Part shown: positions 1 through 10,031 of the stretch, in pieces
Layout of the letters: each line of letters starts with the position of its first letter
Position numbering within the stretch: position 1 is the first letter of the stretch
Source: Chitinophagaceae bacterium
GTDB taxonomy: Bacteria > Bacteroidota > Bacteroidia > Chitinophagales > Chitinophagaceae
Length of the DNA: 64,000 nucleotides
Reading direction: 5' to 3'
Assembly (NCBI GenBank): GCA_019745155.1
Contig: JAIETM010000007.1
Location: 62,001 to 126,000, forward strand
Notes under the pieces: generated by a model
Databases searched by the model: none
Told to the model about the DNA's origin: nothing
The model's input: only the letters and a program-made list of their open reading frames with translations
Position numbers and translations under genes: made by a program

Positions 1-2877
1 AGACCTGAAGGAATTGTGCCTGGTGTTGCGAATTACTACGCAACTACTTATGTACAGGATGGTGATGCGGTGAGTGTAATTGCCAAAGTACGTGATGGTC
101 GCCCCATTAAATTAGAGGGTAACGATTTGTCGCCTTTAACGAAAGGTGGTACTTCTGCCCGTGTACAAGCTGCTGTATTAGACCTGTACGATGGTGCACG
201 TCTGCGTTTCCCTACCATCGATGGTAAGGAAGTAACACTGGAAGCTGTTGACAAAGCTGTTGCTGATGCAATGGCAGGTTTGAATGGCGCACCTGTTGTG
301 TTATTGACTAGCACAGTTGTATCTCCTTCTTCTCAGGAAGTAATCAATCAGTTCTTAGCAAAATATCCTGGTAGCCGTCACGTAACATACGATGCGGTTT
401 CTTATACAGGTATGTTGCTTGCTAACGAAGCTACTTATGGTAAGCGTGCCATTCCTGCTTACCGTTTTGATAAAGCAAAAACCATCGTGAGTCTGGCTGC
501 AGACTTCCTCGGTACATGGTTGAGCCCTGTTGAATTTGCAAAGCAATATGCAACAGGTAAGAAACTGGATGAGAAGAACCCAAGCATGAGCAAGCATATT
601 CATTTTGAATCTGCGCCTTCTGTAACTGGTTCTAACGCTGATGAGAAATTCCTGCACCGTCCATCTGAAACAGCTGCTGTTGCTGCAGCATTGTTATCAG
701 CTGTAAATGGTCAGGCAATCAATATCGCTGATGCCAAGCTCAAAGCTGGTATCGAAAAGGCTGCAAAAGCCCTGAACGAAAACAAAGGTGCTGCACTGGT
801 AGTTGCCGGCAGCAATGATGTAAATGTTCAGATCATCGTAAACGCCATCAACGAAGCTGTTGGTGCAAACGGACAAACCATTAACTGGGCTGCTCCTGTT
901 AACTACAGAAAAGGTGTGGATGCCGACTTCGCGAAGTTGGTAGACGACCTGAATGCTGGTAGCGTGGGTGCGCTGGTGGTATATGGTGCTAACCCTGCTT
1001 ACAGCTGGTACGATGCAGACAAGTTTAAAGCTGGTCTGAAAAAAGCAAAAGCAACGATTTCATTGAACGCGAAAGTGGATGAAACCACTGAGTTGTGTAA
1101 ATATGTGATTCCTGATAACCATTTCTTAGAGAGCTGGGGTGATGCCGAGCCTCAGGCTGGTTATTATTCTTTCATTCAGCCAACCATTTATCCGCTGTTC
1201 AAAACACGTCAGTGGCAGGATAGCTTGTTGAAGTGGTCTGGTGCTACTACAGATTATCTCGGTTTCCTGAAAGGTTATTGGAGCACTAAGCTGGGAGGCG
1301 AAAGCGGATGGAACAAAGCATTACAAGATGGTGTCATCAGCCCTGCTGCTGAAACCATTGGTGGTGCATCATTCAACGGTGCTGCTGTTGCAGGTGCTGT
1401 TGCCGCTGCTGGTGCAAAGAAAGCTGGTAAGGTAGAAGTGGTATTGTATGAAAAAGTTGGTATAGGTCAAGGTCAAGGTGCTGCTAACCCATGGTTGCAG
1501 GAATTACCAGATCCAGTGACACGTGCTACTTGGGATAACTACGTGATTGTTTCTCCTGCAATGGCGAAGACATTGCTGGATATCGATTTGAATGATAGTG
1601 GTGAGGCAGATGCTTATGAAGTAATGCCTCCTAAGAAAGTGGTGAAAGTAACTGTTGGTAAAACAACAGTTGAACTGCCTGCTTTGATTGTGCCTGGTAC
1701 AGAGCCTAACACCATTGCTATCGCTGTAGGTTATGGTCGTAGCGAGAAATTGGGTAAGGCAGTAGTTGGTACAGGTAAAAACGTATATCCGTTTGCTTCT
1801 TTCAATGGTACAGCAGTTCAGTTTGCTGCTGCTGATGCTAGCATTGAAGCAACAGGCGAAAAATATCCAGTTGCTTTAACACAAACACACTTCCGTTACG
1901 ATACTGCACAAGGTAACCGTACTGAAGTGATGAAAGAACTGAGCTTAGCCCAATTCAAAAAGCATCCAACGGAAATTCGCGACGAGCGCGAAAAAGAATT
2001 GAAGCCTTGGGGTGGTTTGGAGAAGTTCGAATCTCAGGGTACGATCTATCCTGTTTTCGACAGACCAGGGGTGAAGTGGGGTATGAATGTTGACCTCAAC
2101 ACATGTACTGGTTGTGGTGCTTGCGTGGTTGCATGTAACGCAGAAAACAACGTGCCTATCGTTGGTAAGCCTGAAGTAATGCGCGGCCATGAAATGCATT
2201 GGTTGCGTATCGATAAATATTACAGTGGCGATATGGAGAACCCTAAAGTGGTATTCCAGCCGCTGATGTGTCAGCATTGCGACAACGCACCTTGCGAAAA
2301 CGTTTGTCCGGTTGCTGCTACTAACCACAGCAGTGAAGGTTTGAACCAGATGACGTATAACCGTTGTATCGGTACACGTTACTGCGCTAACAACTGTCCG
2401 TTCAAAGTACGTCGTTTCAACTGGGCTGATTACACTGGTGCTGATAGCTTCGCAGATAACCAAGAAGGTAAAGTGAATGATGTGGTGATGATGATGAACG
2501 ATGATCTTACCCGCATGGTACTGAACCCAGATGTTACGGTACGTAGCCGTGGTGTAATTGAAAAATGTTCTTTCTGCGTACAACGTCTGCAGGAAGGTAA
2601 GCTGAAGGCGAAGAAAGAAAGCCGTCCGCTTGCAGATAGCGATGTGAAAGTGGCTTGTCAGCAGGCTTGTCCTACTAACGCCATCACATTCGGTAATGCG
2701 AACAGCCATGAAAGTGCGATCACTATGGTACGCATGGATAATCCTAACCGTCAGTTCTATTCACTGGAAATGCTGCACGTACTGCCTAACGTAAGTTACT
2801 TGGCTAAGGTGCGCAACACAGATGAAATGGCACATGAAGGTCATGGCGCAGAAAAGAAAGAAGGAGCACACGCTTAA
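1..2877 (+). CDS. actB: Alternative complex III iron-sulfur/molybdopterin-like subunit ActB (5' partial)
   Basis: This is the large periplasmic subunit of the quinol:cytochrome c oxidoreductase called alternative complex III. The frame is open from base 1, so the N-terminus, usually a Tat signal, lies outside the window; the GTG at 16 is internal. The first ~680 residues resemble a molybdopterin-oxidoreductase fold, which in this family carries no molybdenum cofactor. The C-terminal part is a ferredoxin-like domain beginning at the Cys of CTGCG (codon at 2104), followed by CQHC, CIGT and CSFC clusters ending in CQQACP. Four such cysteine groups fit three [4Fe-4S] and one [3Fe-4S] cluster. actC follows after 65 bp, and the gene order matches the Bacteroidota act operon. 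Family assignment is secure; the missing start cannot be judged. Confidence 0.95.
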   Translation, partial: RPEGIVPGVANYYATTYVQDGDAVSVIAKVRDGRPIKLEGNDLSPLTKGGTSARVQAAVLDLYDGARLRFPTIDGKEVTLEAVDKAVADAMAGLNGAPVVLLTSTVVSPSSQEVINQFLAKYPGSRHVTYDAVSYTGMLLANEATYGKRAIPAYRFDKAKTIVSLAADFLGTWLSPVEFAKQYATGKKLDEKNPSMSKHIHFESAPSVTGSNADEKFLHRPSETAAVAAALLSAVNGQAINIADAKLKAGIEKAAKALNENKGAALVVAGSNDVNVQIIVNAINEAVGANGQTINWAAPVNYRKGVDADFAKLVDDLNAGSVGALVVYGANPAYSWYDADKFKAGLKKAKATISLNAKVDETTELCKYVIPDNHFLESWGDAEPQAGYYSFIQPTIYPLFKTRQWQDSLLKWSGATTDYLGFLKGYWSTKLGGESGWNKALQDGVISPAAETIGGASFNGAAVAGAVAAAGAKKAGKVEVVLYEKVGIGQGQGAANPWLQELPDPVTRATWDNYVIVSPAMAKTLLDIDLNDSGEADAYEVMPPKKVVKVTVGKTTVELPALIVPGTEPNTIAIAVGYGRSEKLGKAVVGTGKNVYPFASFNGTAVQFAAADASIEATGEKYPVALTQTHFRYDTAQGNRTEVMKELSLAQFKKHPTEIRDEREKELKPWGGLEKFESQGTIYPVFDRPGVKWGMNVDLNTCTGCGACVVACNAENNVPIVGKPEVMRGHEMHWLRIDKYYSGDMENPKVVFQPLMCQHCDNAPCENVCPVAATNHSSEGLNQMTYNRCIGTRYCANNCPFKVRRFNWADYTGADSFADNQEGKVNDVVMMMNDDLTRMVLNPDVTVRSRGVIEKCSFCVQRLQEGKLKAKKESRPLADSDVKVACQQACPTNAITFGNANSHESAITMVRMDNPNRQFYSLEMLHVLPNVSYLAKVRNTDEMAHEGHGAEKKEGAHA

Positions 2878-2942
2878 TTGAGAACGAAAAGCTGATTGAA
2901 TAAAATTCTGCAGTGAAAACTGCAGGCAATAAATAAGACCAG

Positions 2943-4385
2943 ATGAGTGTAAAGTACGAATCACAGTTACGCGAACCATTGGTGTATGGTGACAAAACCT
3001 ACCACCAGGTAACAGAAGACATTGTACGCCCCATTGAAGCCAAGCCATCAAAATTGTGGTATATCGGTTTCTACATCGCGGTAGCATTGCTGCTCTTCGG
3101 TGTGTACAGTGTATACCGTGAAGTAACCTATGGTATCGGTCAGTGGAACCTGAACAAAACCATCGGTTGGGGTTGGGACATCACCAACTTCGTATGGTGG
3201 GTTGGTATCGGTCACGCCGGTACATTGATCTCTGCCATCCTCTTGTTGTTCCGTCAGGGTTGGAGAACTGGTGTAAACCGTGCAGCAGAAGCGATGACCA
3301 TCTTTGCGGTAATGTGCGCCGGACAGTTCCCTATCTTCCACATGGGTCGTGTATGGATGGCCTTCTTCGTACTGCCTTATCCTAACACACGCGGTCCTTT
3401 GTGGGTGAACTTCAACTCACCACTGTTGTGGGACGTATTCGCGATCTCTACTTACTTTACTGTATCACTCCTTTTCTGGTATTCTGGTCTGTTGCCCGAC
3501 TTTGCAACTGTTCGCGACCGTGCTTTCACCAAACTGCGTAAGCGTTTGTATGGTATTGCTGCTTTCGGTTGGACAGGTTCTACCAAGCACTGGCAGCGTC
3601 ATGAAAGTTTATCACTCGTACTGGCTGGTTTAAGTACACCACTGGTACTCTCTGTACACACCATCGTATCATTCGACTTCGCCACTTCAGTAATTCCAGG
3701 ATGGCACACCACGATCTTCCCGCCTTACTTCGTTGCGGGTGCGATCTTCTCTGGTTTCGCCATGGTACAAACCCTGATGGTGGTTGTAAGAAAAGTATTC
3801 GGTCTGGAAGATTATATCACCATGGGTCACATTGAAGCGATGAACAAGGTGATTGTACTGACAGGTTCTATCGTAGGTGTAGCCTACTTAACAGAGCTCT
3901 TCATGGGTTGGTATAGCCAGAACAAATATGAAGGTTACACTTTCTGGTATAGCCGTGCCAACTTGTTCAGTCCTTATGGCTGGAGCTACTGGGGTATGAT
4001 GGCTTGTAACGTATTGAGCCCACAGATCTTCTGGTTCCGCAAAATGAGAAGAAACCTCTTCGTTACTTTCTTCATGAGTGTGATCGTTAACATCGGTATG
4101 TGGTTCGAGCGTTTCGTAATCATCGTTACTTCTCTGTACCGCGATTACCTGCCGTCTAGCTGGTCTGTATACTACAGCCCATCTATCTGGGAAATTGGTT
4201 TCTATCTTGGAACATTCGGTTTGTTCTTCACTTGCTTCTTCCTCTTTGCGAAGTATTTCCCAACCATCGCGATTGCCGAAATCAAGTATGTGTTAAAGAC
4301 AACAGGTGAGAGCTACAAAACCAAAATGGATAAATACGAAAACAAAGAGGTGGATGAGTTTGCACACGCAGCTCATGCACACTAA
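2943..4385 (+). CDS. actC: Alternative complex III NrfD-like membrane subunit ActC
   Basis: A 480-residue polytopic membrane protein of the NrfD/PsrC family, with roughly ten hydrophobic segments between residue 40 and residue 455. It is the membrane subunit thought to form the quinol-binding site and to dock the iron-sulfur subunit encoded just upstream. Conserved NrfD features visible are the GWDITNFVWWVGIGHAGT stretch near residue 75 and the later WYSRANLFSPYGW region. The C-terminus is charged and histidine-rich. It lies between actB and actD in one transcription unit, with short gaps. The ATG at 2943 begins at the usual family N-terminus (MSVKYES). Confidence 0.95.
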   Translation: MSVKYESQLREPLVYGDKTYHQVTEDIVRPIEAKPSKLWYIGFYIAVALLLFGVYSVYREVTYGIGQWNLNKTIGWGWDITNFVWWVGIGHAGTLISAILLLFRQGWRTGVNRAAEAMTIFAVMCAGQFPIFHMGRVWMAFFVLPYPNTRGPLWVNFNSPLLWDVFAISTYFTVSLLFWYSGLLPDFATVRDRAFTKLRKRLYGIAAFGWTGSTKHWQRHESLSLVLAGLSTPLVLSVHTIVSFDFATSVIPGWHTTIFPPYFVAGAIFSGFAMVQTLMVVVRKVFGLEDYITMGHIEAMNKVIVLTGSIVGVAYLTELFMGWYSQNKYEGYTFWYSRANLFSPYGWSYWGMMACNVLSPQIFWFRKMRRNLFVTFFMSVIVNIGMWFERFVIIVTSLYRDYLPSSWSVYYSPSIWEIGFYLGTFGLFFTCFFLFAKYFPTIAIAEIKYVLKTTGESYKTKMDKYENKEVDEFAHAAHAH

Positions 4386-4431
4386 TCAATAAAACATTAC
4401 TTGAGCGAAAGCCCAGGATTAAATAAACAGT

Positions 4432-5019
4432 ATGGCAAAAAAGAAATTCACTGTAGGATGTTTTGATGAAGAGGATACACTCTTTGCTGCAGTAAAGAAA
4501 GTGCGTACAGCGGGTTACAAGATCCATGATGTGTACACGCCTTATCCTGTACACGGTTTGGACAAAGCCCTTGGTCTTCGTGAAACCAGTCTGCATACCG
4601 CAGGTTTTATCTATGGTATTACTGGTACCACTACAGCAATCAGCAGTATCAGCTGGATTTTTACAAAGGATTGGCCTTTGAACATTGGTGGTAAGCCACA
4701 CTTTGCATTACCAGCATGGGTGCCCATCATGTTCGAATTAACCGTACTGTTTGCTGCAGTAGGTATGGTGTTGACTTTCTGCTACCTGTGTCAGCTGGCA
4801 CCATTCGTGAAGAAGCACCATTTCCATGCACGTGCAACTGATGATCTGTTTGTAATGGTGATTGAGTGTAGTGATAAAACCAACACAGATGACCTGAAAG
4901 CTTTCTTAAGCAATGCAGGCGCTGTTGAAACAGATGTACAAGTTGCTGAAGATGGCTGGTGGTTAGGTCGTTACGACAAAGACGAAATGATGTTTGAGAA
5001 TAAAACCGTTGCTGCTTAA
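4432..5019 (+). CDS. actD: Alternative complex III subunit ActD (DUF3341)
   Basis: A 195-residue protein with an N-terminal soluble segment (KKFTVGCFDEED), two hydrophobic hairpin segments near residues 60-82 and 97-122, and a soluble C-terminal tail. This is the DUF3341 layout of ActD, a small membrane subunit of alternative complex III that carries no cofactor. It sits between actC and actE with gaps of 46 and 18 bp, as expected for the operon. Function beyond complex assembly or stability is not established for the family. Confidence 0.93.
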   Translation: MAKKKFTVGCFDEEDTLFAAVKKVRTAGYKIHDVYTPYPVHGLDKALGLRETSLHTAGFIYGITGTTTAISSISWIFTKDWPLNIGGKPHFALPAWVPIMFELTVLFAAVGMVLTFCYLCQLAPFVKKHHFHARATDDLFVMVIECSDKTNTDDLKAFLSNAGAVETDVQVAEDGWWLGRYDKDEMMFENKTVAA

Positions 5020-5037
5020 TTAATAGAATTAAAGAAG

Positions 5038-5694
5038 ATGAAAAAATTATCCATCATAGCTGTTCTTGCTGCAGGTGCTGTTATCGTGAGCTGCAGTGAT
5101 GTAAAGCGTAAGCCCGGTAGTATCTATATGCCTGATATGGCTTATAGCCGTGCTTATGAAACCTATGCTGATCATAGCAATTTGAAAGAGCAGGGTATTA
5201 ATTATACCAATATGCCAGTAGCCGGAACCATTGCGCGTGGCGAGGAAGTGCCTTTCCCTATTGCAATGGATAAGCCTGGTGATACAGTGAACTATGTGGC
5301 TTCTAAGAAAGTACCTAATCCTGTTGCTGCCTTAACAGCTGCTGAATACAAAGAAGCAGAGCGTCAATACTTGATCAACTGCGGTATCTGTCATGGTACT
5401 AAGTTGGATGGTAACGGTCCGCTGTGGAAAGATGGCGAAGGTCCATACCCTGCAGCACCAAAGAACCTGATCAACGATCCAATCGTGGGCAATATGCCTG
5501 AAGGTCAGATGATGTATTCGCTGACTTATGGTAAGAACACCATGGGTAGCTATGCATCTCAACTGAATCGTAAGCAACGTTGGCAGATTATTCATTACAT
5601 CAAGATGAAGCAGGCTGAAGCAAAAGGTGGTAAACTGCCACTGGCTGATGAAGCACCTGCTGCAATGGATAGTTCAGCAACAGCAAAAAAATAA
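5038..5694 (+). CDS. actE: Alternative complex III monohaem cytochrome c lipoprotein ActE
   Basis: A 218-residue exported lipoprotein. The N-terminus has a lysine pair, a hydrophobic run and a lipobox ending at the Cys of VIVSCS. A single haem c motif, CGICHG, lies near residue 117, and a methionine-containing GNMPEG segment downstream can supply the sixth ligand. In the Act complex this subunit accepts electrons from the iron-sulfur subunit and passes them towards the oxidase. The C-terminus is alanine-rich and probably flexible. It lies between actD and actF, 18 bp after the actD stop. Confidence 0.94.
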   Translation: MKKLSIIAVLAAGAVIVSCSDVKRKPGSIYMPDMAYSRAYETYADHSNLKEQGINYTNMPVAGTIARGEEVPFPIAMDKPGDTVNYVASKKVPNPVAALTAAEYKEAERQYLINCGICHGTKLDGNGPLWKDGEGPYPAAPKNLINDPIVGNMPEGQMMYSLTYGKNTMGSYASQLNRKQRWQIIHYIKMKQAEAKGGKLPLADEAPAAMDSSATAKK

Positions 5695-5727
5695 TTTAGA
5701 TCGACTAACTGATATAAACGACTGATA

Positions 5728-6957
5728 ATGGCTTCTGTAAAAATGCAATTCGAGATTCCCGGTAAAATGCGCACCTGGTCATTCGCACTGATGGGTGTAG
5801 GTCTTGCCGCATTACTGATCGGCCTTTTTACCAAGGGTTTCAGCAGCGACGAACATGAGCAGGCTGTATTCTGGGGTACGCTGATGTATAATACCATCTT
5901 CTGGACACTGGTTACCAACGCGGCAATGTTCTTCATTTGCGTTACTACCTTGGCAATGGGTGGCTGGCAACAGTCTTTCCGTCGTGTGCCCGAAGCCATT
6001 TCTACACTGGTACCTATTTTCGGCAGCATCACTTTTGCTGTACTGATTTATGTTGTATTCAGCCACAAGCACCATATCTATCATTGGGTAGATGCTGAAG
6101 CAGTTGCTGCTGATCCTATCCTGAATGGTAAGAAAGGATTCTTGAATCCTACTTTCTTCCTGATTTGGTCTACACTGACTATCGGTTTCTGGAGCATCCT
6201 CGGTTGGAGAATGCGTCAGCTCAGCAGCGAAGCTGATGAAGCTGCCATGAACAACGAGACTGGCCGTTCATTCATCTGGAGAAATACGGTACGTGCTGCA
6301 TTGTTTATTGTATGGTTTGCATTAACTGTAGGCTCTACCATTCCTTGGTTGTGGATGATGAGTTTGGATGCACACTGGTACAGCACCATGTATAGCTGGT
6401 ACACTTTCGCTAGCTCTTTCGTAAGTGGTATGAGCTTAATCGCCCTCTGGGTTATCTATCTGAAGAACAAAGGTTACCTGGAATATACCAACCAGGAACA
6501 CCTGCACGATATTGGTAAGTTTATGTTTGCGTTCTCTGTATTCTGGACTTATCTCTGGTTCAGCCAGTACATGTTGATCTGGTACGCAAACATTCCTGAA
6601 GAAACTGTTTACTTCAAGCATCGCGTTCAGGGTCCTTACAAAGGAATTTTCTTCCTGAATTTGATCATCAATTTCTTGTGTCCGTTGTTAATTCTGATGA
6701 AGCGTGCTGCCAAGCGTAATTATACACTGGTTACTTTCATGGCTGTACTCATCATCTTCGGTCACTGGATTGATTTCTACCAAATGGTGATGGGCAGCAT
6801 CAGCAAGGAGCATGTTACATTGGGCTGGATGGACTTTGGTATACTGAGTTTCTTTGTTGGCGTAATGATCTTCCAGACAGGTCGCGCATTGGCCAGCAAG
6901 CCGCTGATTCCGAAATACCATCCTTTCCTGAAGGAAAGTATCATTCACCACACGTAA
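5728..6957 (+). CDS. actF: Alternative complex III membrane subunit ActF
   Basis: A 409-residue polytopic protein with about ten predicted membrane segments, related to the NrfD-like subunit ActC but shorter. In alternative complex III it is the second large membrane subunit. Recognisable family features are the early FWGTLMYNTIFWT segment and the central FSVFWTYLWFSQYML segment. It is the last act gene and is followed after 59 bp by coxB, which supports a respiratory supercomplex between the Act complex and the oxidase. Confidence 0.93.
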   Translation: MASVKMQFEIPGKMRTWSFALMGVGLAALLIGLFTKGFSSDEHEQAVFWGTLMYNTIFWTLVTNAAMFFICVTTLAMGGWQQSFRRVPEAISTLVPIFGSITFAVLIYVVFSHKHHIYHWVDAEAVAADPILNGKKGFLNPTFFLIWSTLTIGFWSILGWRMRQLSSEADEAAMNNETGRSFIWRNTVRAALFIVWFALTVGSTIPWLWMMSLDAHWYSTMYSWYTFASSFVSGMSLIALWVIYLKNKGYLEYTNQEHLHDIGKFMFAFSVFWTYLWFSQYMLIWYANIPEETVYFKHRVQGPYKGIFFLNLIINFLCPLLILMKRAAKRNYTLVTFMAVLIIFGHWIDFYQMVMGSISKEHVTLGWMDFGILSFFVGVMIFQTGRALASKPLIPKYHPFLKESIIHHT

Positions 6958-7016
6958 TGAATGAAGGGTATTTGGTTAATTAAACAGATTAGAGAAAAGA
7001 AAACACGGATAGTATT

Positions 7017-8069
7017 ATGAGTATGTTTCTGATCATTGCAGTCGTTACGCTGATCTTCATTGTGATCTTCCAGATCTCAAAAGCCAGCGAATATGTTGCG
7101 GTATTGAAAGGTGCAGAAGCCAGCCGTAAGCAGAATAACAAGATCAACGGTTTCCTGATGATCGCGTTTCTGGTACTCGGTCTGATAGGTGTATGGTACT
7201 GCAATGAGCTGTACTATGGTAAAACCTTGCTGCCTTATCCATCTGCCAGCAAAGAAGGTGAAAAGGTTGATGAAATGTTGTGGGTAACCTTGGCTGTTAC
7301 CGGCATCGTGTTCATCATTACACAAATTCTGCTGTTCTGGTTTGCGTACAAATACCAGGAAAGCGATAAGCGTAAGCCTTTCTATCTGCCACACAACAAC
7401 AAACTGGAAGTTATCTGGACAGTAGTACCTGCTATCGTACTGGCTGTGCTGGTAGTAATTGGTCTGCGTAACTGGTTCCTCTTCACCAGCGATGCACCTA
7501 AGGGCGCGATGGAAGTAGAAGTAGTGGGCAAGCAGTTTGGCTGGATTTATCGTTACCCAGGTAAAGACAAAACTTTCGGTAAGAAATACTTCAAGAATAT
7601 TGATGGTACTAACGCATTAGGTCTGCTTTGGGATGACAAAGCTGGTCAGGATGACGTGGTGCTGGAAGGTACTATGTACATCGTGAAGGATAAGCCTGTG
7701 AAACTGATCATCGGTTCACGTGATGTTATCCATGATGTGGGTTTAACACATTTCCGTTTGAAAATGGATGCTGTACCAGGTACACCAACAACCATGTGGT
7801 TTACGCCTAAGTACACCACTAAGGAAATGAAAGAAATCACTGGTAACCCCAATTTCGCTTACGAGATCAGCTGTGATCAAATGTGCGGAAACGGTCACTA
7901 CTCTATGAAAGGTGTGATTGAAGTGGTTACTCAGGAAGAGTTTGATGCTTGGATGGCAGGCAAAAAAGCAACCTATTTGGTGGCTTTCCCTGACAAGGAT
8001 CCATCTAATGCACCAGCTAAACCAGCTGCCGACAGCGCCAAGATCGCTGCACCTGTAGCAAAAATGTAA
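7017..8069 (+). CDS. coxB: Cytochrome c oxidase subunit II
   Basis: A 350-residue subunit II of a haem-copper oxidase. Three hydrophobic segments (about residues 2-20, 45-65, 85-110) are followed by a further membrane segment near 135-155 and a periplasmic cupredoxin domain. The CuA site is intact: a His in IHDVGLTH near residue 238, and the CxxxCGxxHxxM motif CDQMCGNGHYSM near residue 286. There is no C-terminal cytochrome c domain, so electrons probably come from ActE or a separate cytochrome. It shares the transcription unit with act genes upstream and coxA downstream. Confidence 0.96.
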   Translation: MSMFLIIAVVTLIFIVIFQISKASEYVAVLKGAEASRKQNNKINGFLMIAFLVLGLIGVWYCNELYYGKTLLPYPSASKEGEKVDEMLWVTLAVTGIVFIITQILLFWFAYKYQESDKRKPFYLPHNNKLEVIWTVVPAIVLAVLVVIGLRNWFLFTSDAPKGAMEVEVVGKQFGWIYRYPGKDKTFGKKYFKNIDGTNALGLLWDDKAGQDDVVLEGTMYIVKDKPVKLIIGSRDVIHDVGLTHFRLKMDAVPGTPTTMWFTPKYTTKEMKEITGNPNFAYEISCDQMCGNGHYSMKGVIEVVTQEEFDAWMAGKKATYLVAFPDKDPSNAPAKPAADSAKIAAPVAKM

Positions 8070-8130
8070 AAACTAGTCAACCGACTGGCATAATTGATTG
8101 TAATTAAGTAAGTATTAAAGAAATCTCAAT

Positions 8131-9945
8131 ATGGCGACTGAAGCAGTTCTGCAAGCACACGCTACACACGATGTTCATGGAGACCATCATCATGAGCATC
8201 ATCATCATGAAACATTCATCACCAAGTATGTTTTCAGCCAGGATCATAAAATGATCGCGAAGCAATTCCTGATCACTGGTATGGTTTGGGCCGTACTGGG
8301 TGGTTTGATGTCTGTGCTTTTCCGTTTTCAGCTGGGTTACCCAGATGCAACTTACCCTTGGTTAGAAGACCTCTTGGGTAAATGGGCTGAAGGTGGCCGT
8401 ATTACACCAGCTGCCTATTATGCACTGGTAACTACACACGGTACCGTACTGGTATTCTTCGTATTAACTGCAGGTCTGAGTGGTACTTTCGCTAACTTCT
8501 TGATTCCGCTGCAGATTGGTGCACGCGATATGGCATCACCTTTCATGAACATGCTGAGCTATTGGTTCTTCTTAGCTGCAAGTATCGTGATGCTGTCTTC
8601 ATTGTTTGTTGAAACTGGTCCTTTCAGTGGTGGTTGGACTGCTTATCCTCCTTTGAGTGCATTGGGTGATGCTTCACCAGGTTCTAAAACTGGTATGGAC
8701 TTGTGGTTGATCTCTATGGCTCTCTTCGTAGTGTCTTCACTGCTGGGTGGTCTGAACTATATCGCAACTGTACTGAACATGCGTACCAAGGGTATGAGCA
8801 TGACACGTATGCCGCTGACTATCTGGGCGCTGTTCTTCACTGCTATCTTGGGTGTATTATCATTCCCAGTATTGTTCTCTGGTTTCATCCTCTTGATCTT
8901 CGATAGAAACTTCGGTACCAGCTTCTACCTGTCTGATATTTATCTGGCTGGTGTAGAAAAAGCATTGCCTAACGAAGGTGGTAGCGCCATCTTGTATCAG
9001 CACTTGTTCTGGTTCTTAGGCCACCCTGAAGTATACATCATCTTGTTACCTGCCATGGGTATGGTATCAGAGATTCTGTCTGTAAACTCTCGCAAACCCA
9101 TCTTCGGTTATATGGCCATGATCGGTTCATTGTTTGCGATTGCAATCCTGGCCTTCTTGGTATGGGCACACCACATGTTTGTAACTGGTTTGAACCCATT
9201 CCTCGGATCAATATTCGTATTGTTGACTTTGTTGATCGCTGTTCCATCAGCCATCAAAGTGTTCAACTGGTTAACTACCCTGTGGCGCGGTAATATCCGT
9301 TTTACTCCTGCGATGTTGTTCGCGATTGGTTTCGTGAGTCTCTTCATCTCTGGTGGTTTAACAGGTATCTGGTTGGGTAACTCTGCTTTGGATATTCACT
9401 TGCACGATACATACTTTGTAATCGCTCACTTCCACATTGTAATGGGTGTGGCTTCTATGTTCGGTATGTTCGCTGGTATCTATCATTGGTATCCTAAGAT
9501 GTATGGTCGTTACCTCAATAACACCATGGGTTATATCCACTTCTGGGCAACCCTGGCTGGTGCTTACCTGATCTTCTGGCCAATGCACTACGAAGGTTTG
9601 GCTGGTATGCCTCGTCGTTACTACGATTACAGCATCTGGGAAAGCTTCAAGCAATTTGCTGAGCTGAACAGATTCATCAGTACTGTTGCAATGATTGTAT
9701 TTGCAGTACAGTTGTTGTTCCTCTTCAACTTCTTCTACAGCATTTGGAAAGGTAGAAAAGTAAGAGAGCAGAACCCATACAATGCTACTACATTGGAGTG
9801 GACTACACCAATCAATCCTGGTCACGGTAACTGGGTTGGTGAAATTCCTGAAGTACACCGTTGGGCTTACGACTACGGAAAGGATGGTAAGGAGTTTATT
9901 TCTCAGACCACACCGATTGGGGCAGATGAAAGTAGTCATCACTAA
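8131..9945 (+). CDS. coxA: Cytochrome c oxidase subunit I
   Basis: The 604-residue catalytic subunit, which reduces O2 at the haem a3-CuB centre. The active-site residues are present: HPEVY with His298 and the cross-linking Tyr, the His347-His348 pair of WAHHMF, and HDTYFVIAHFH with His425, His433 and His435 for the haems. About twelve membrane segments are visible. The N-terminus is unusual in carrying a histidine cluster (HHHEHHHH) near residues 19-27, before the first membrane segment; its role is unknown. A strong terminator follows 48 bp after the stop, closing the act-cox transcription unit. Confidence 0.97.
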   Translation: MATEAVLQAHATHDVHGDHHHEHHHHETFITKYVFSQDHKMIAKQFLITGMVWAVLGGLMSVLFRFQLGYPDATYPWLEDLLGKWAEGGRITPAAYYALVTTHGTVLVFFVLTAGLSGTFANFLIPLQIGARDMASPFMNMLSYWFFLAASIVMLSSLFVETGPFSGGWTAYPPLSALGDASPGSKTGMDLWLISMALFVVSSLLGGLNYIATVLNMRTKGMSMTRMPLTIWALFFTAILGVLSFPVLFSGFILLIFDRNFGTSFYLSDIYLAGVEKALPNEGGSAILYQHLFWFLGHPEVYIILLPAMGMVSEILSVNSRKPIFGYMAMIGSLFAIAILAFLVWAHHMFVTGLNPFLGSIFVLLTLLIAVPSAIKVFNWLTTLWRGNIRFTPAMLFAIGFVSLFISGGLTGIWLGNSALDIHLHDTYFVIAHFHIVMGVASMFGMFAGIYHWYPKMYGRYLNNTMGYIHFWATLAGAYLIFWPMHYEGLAGMPRRYYDYSIWESFKQFAELNRFISTVAMIVFAVQLLFLFNFFYSIWKGRKVREQNPYNATTLEWTTPINPGHGNWVGEIPEVHRWAYDYGKDGKEFISQTTPIGADESSHH

Positions 9946-9992
9946 TATTCTTGCGTAGCGGTGCGAAAGCACTGCTGCTGCTAATATCACTG

Positions 9993-10023
9993 CAATGCCC
10001 TGAGTATTCAGGGCATTGTTTTT
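9993..10023 (+). terminator. Intrinsic terminator after coxA
   Basis: An 11-bp perfect stem (CAATGCCCTGA with its complement, loop GTAT) is followed by a run of five T. It ends the act-coxBA transcription unit and separates it from ctaB. Confidence 0.9.
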
Positions 10024-10031
10024 CTGACTGA

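Noticed and set aside
1945-2709. 254-residue minus-strand frame inside actB
   Set aside because: A shadow of the iron-sulfur domain; histidine- and threonine-rich translation with no family.
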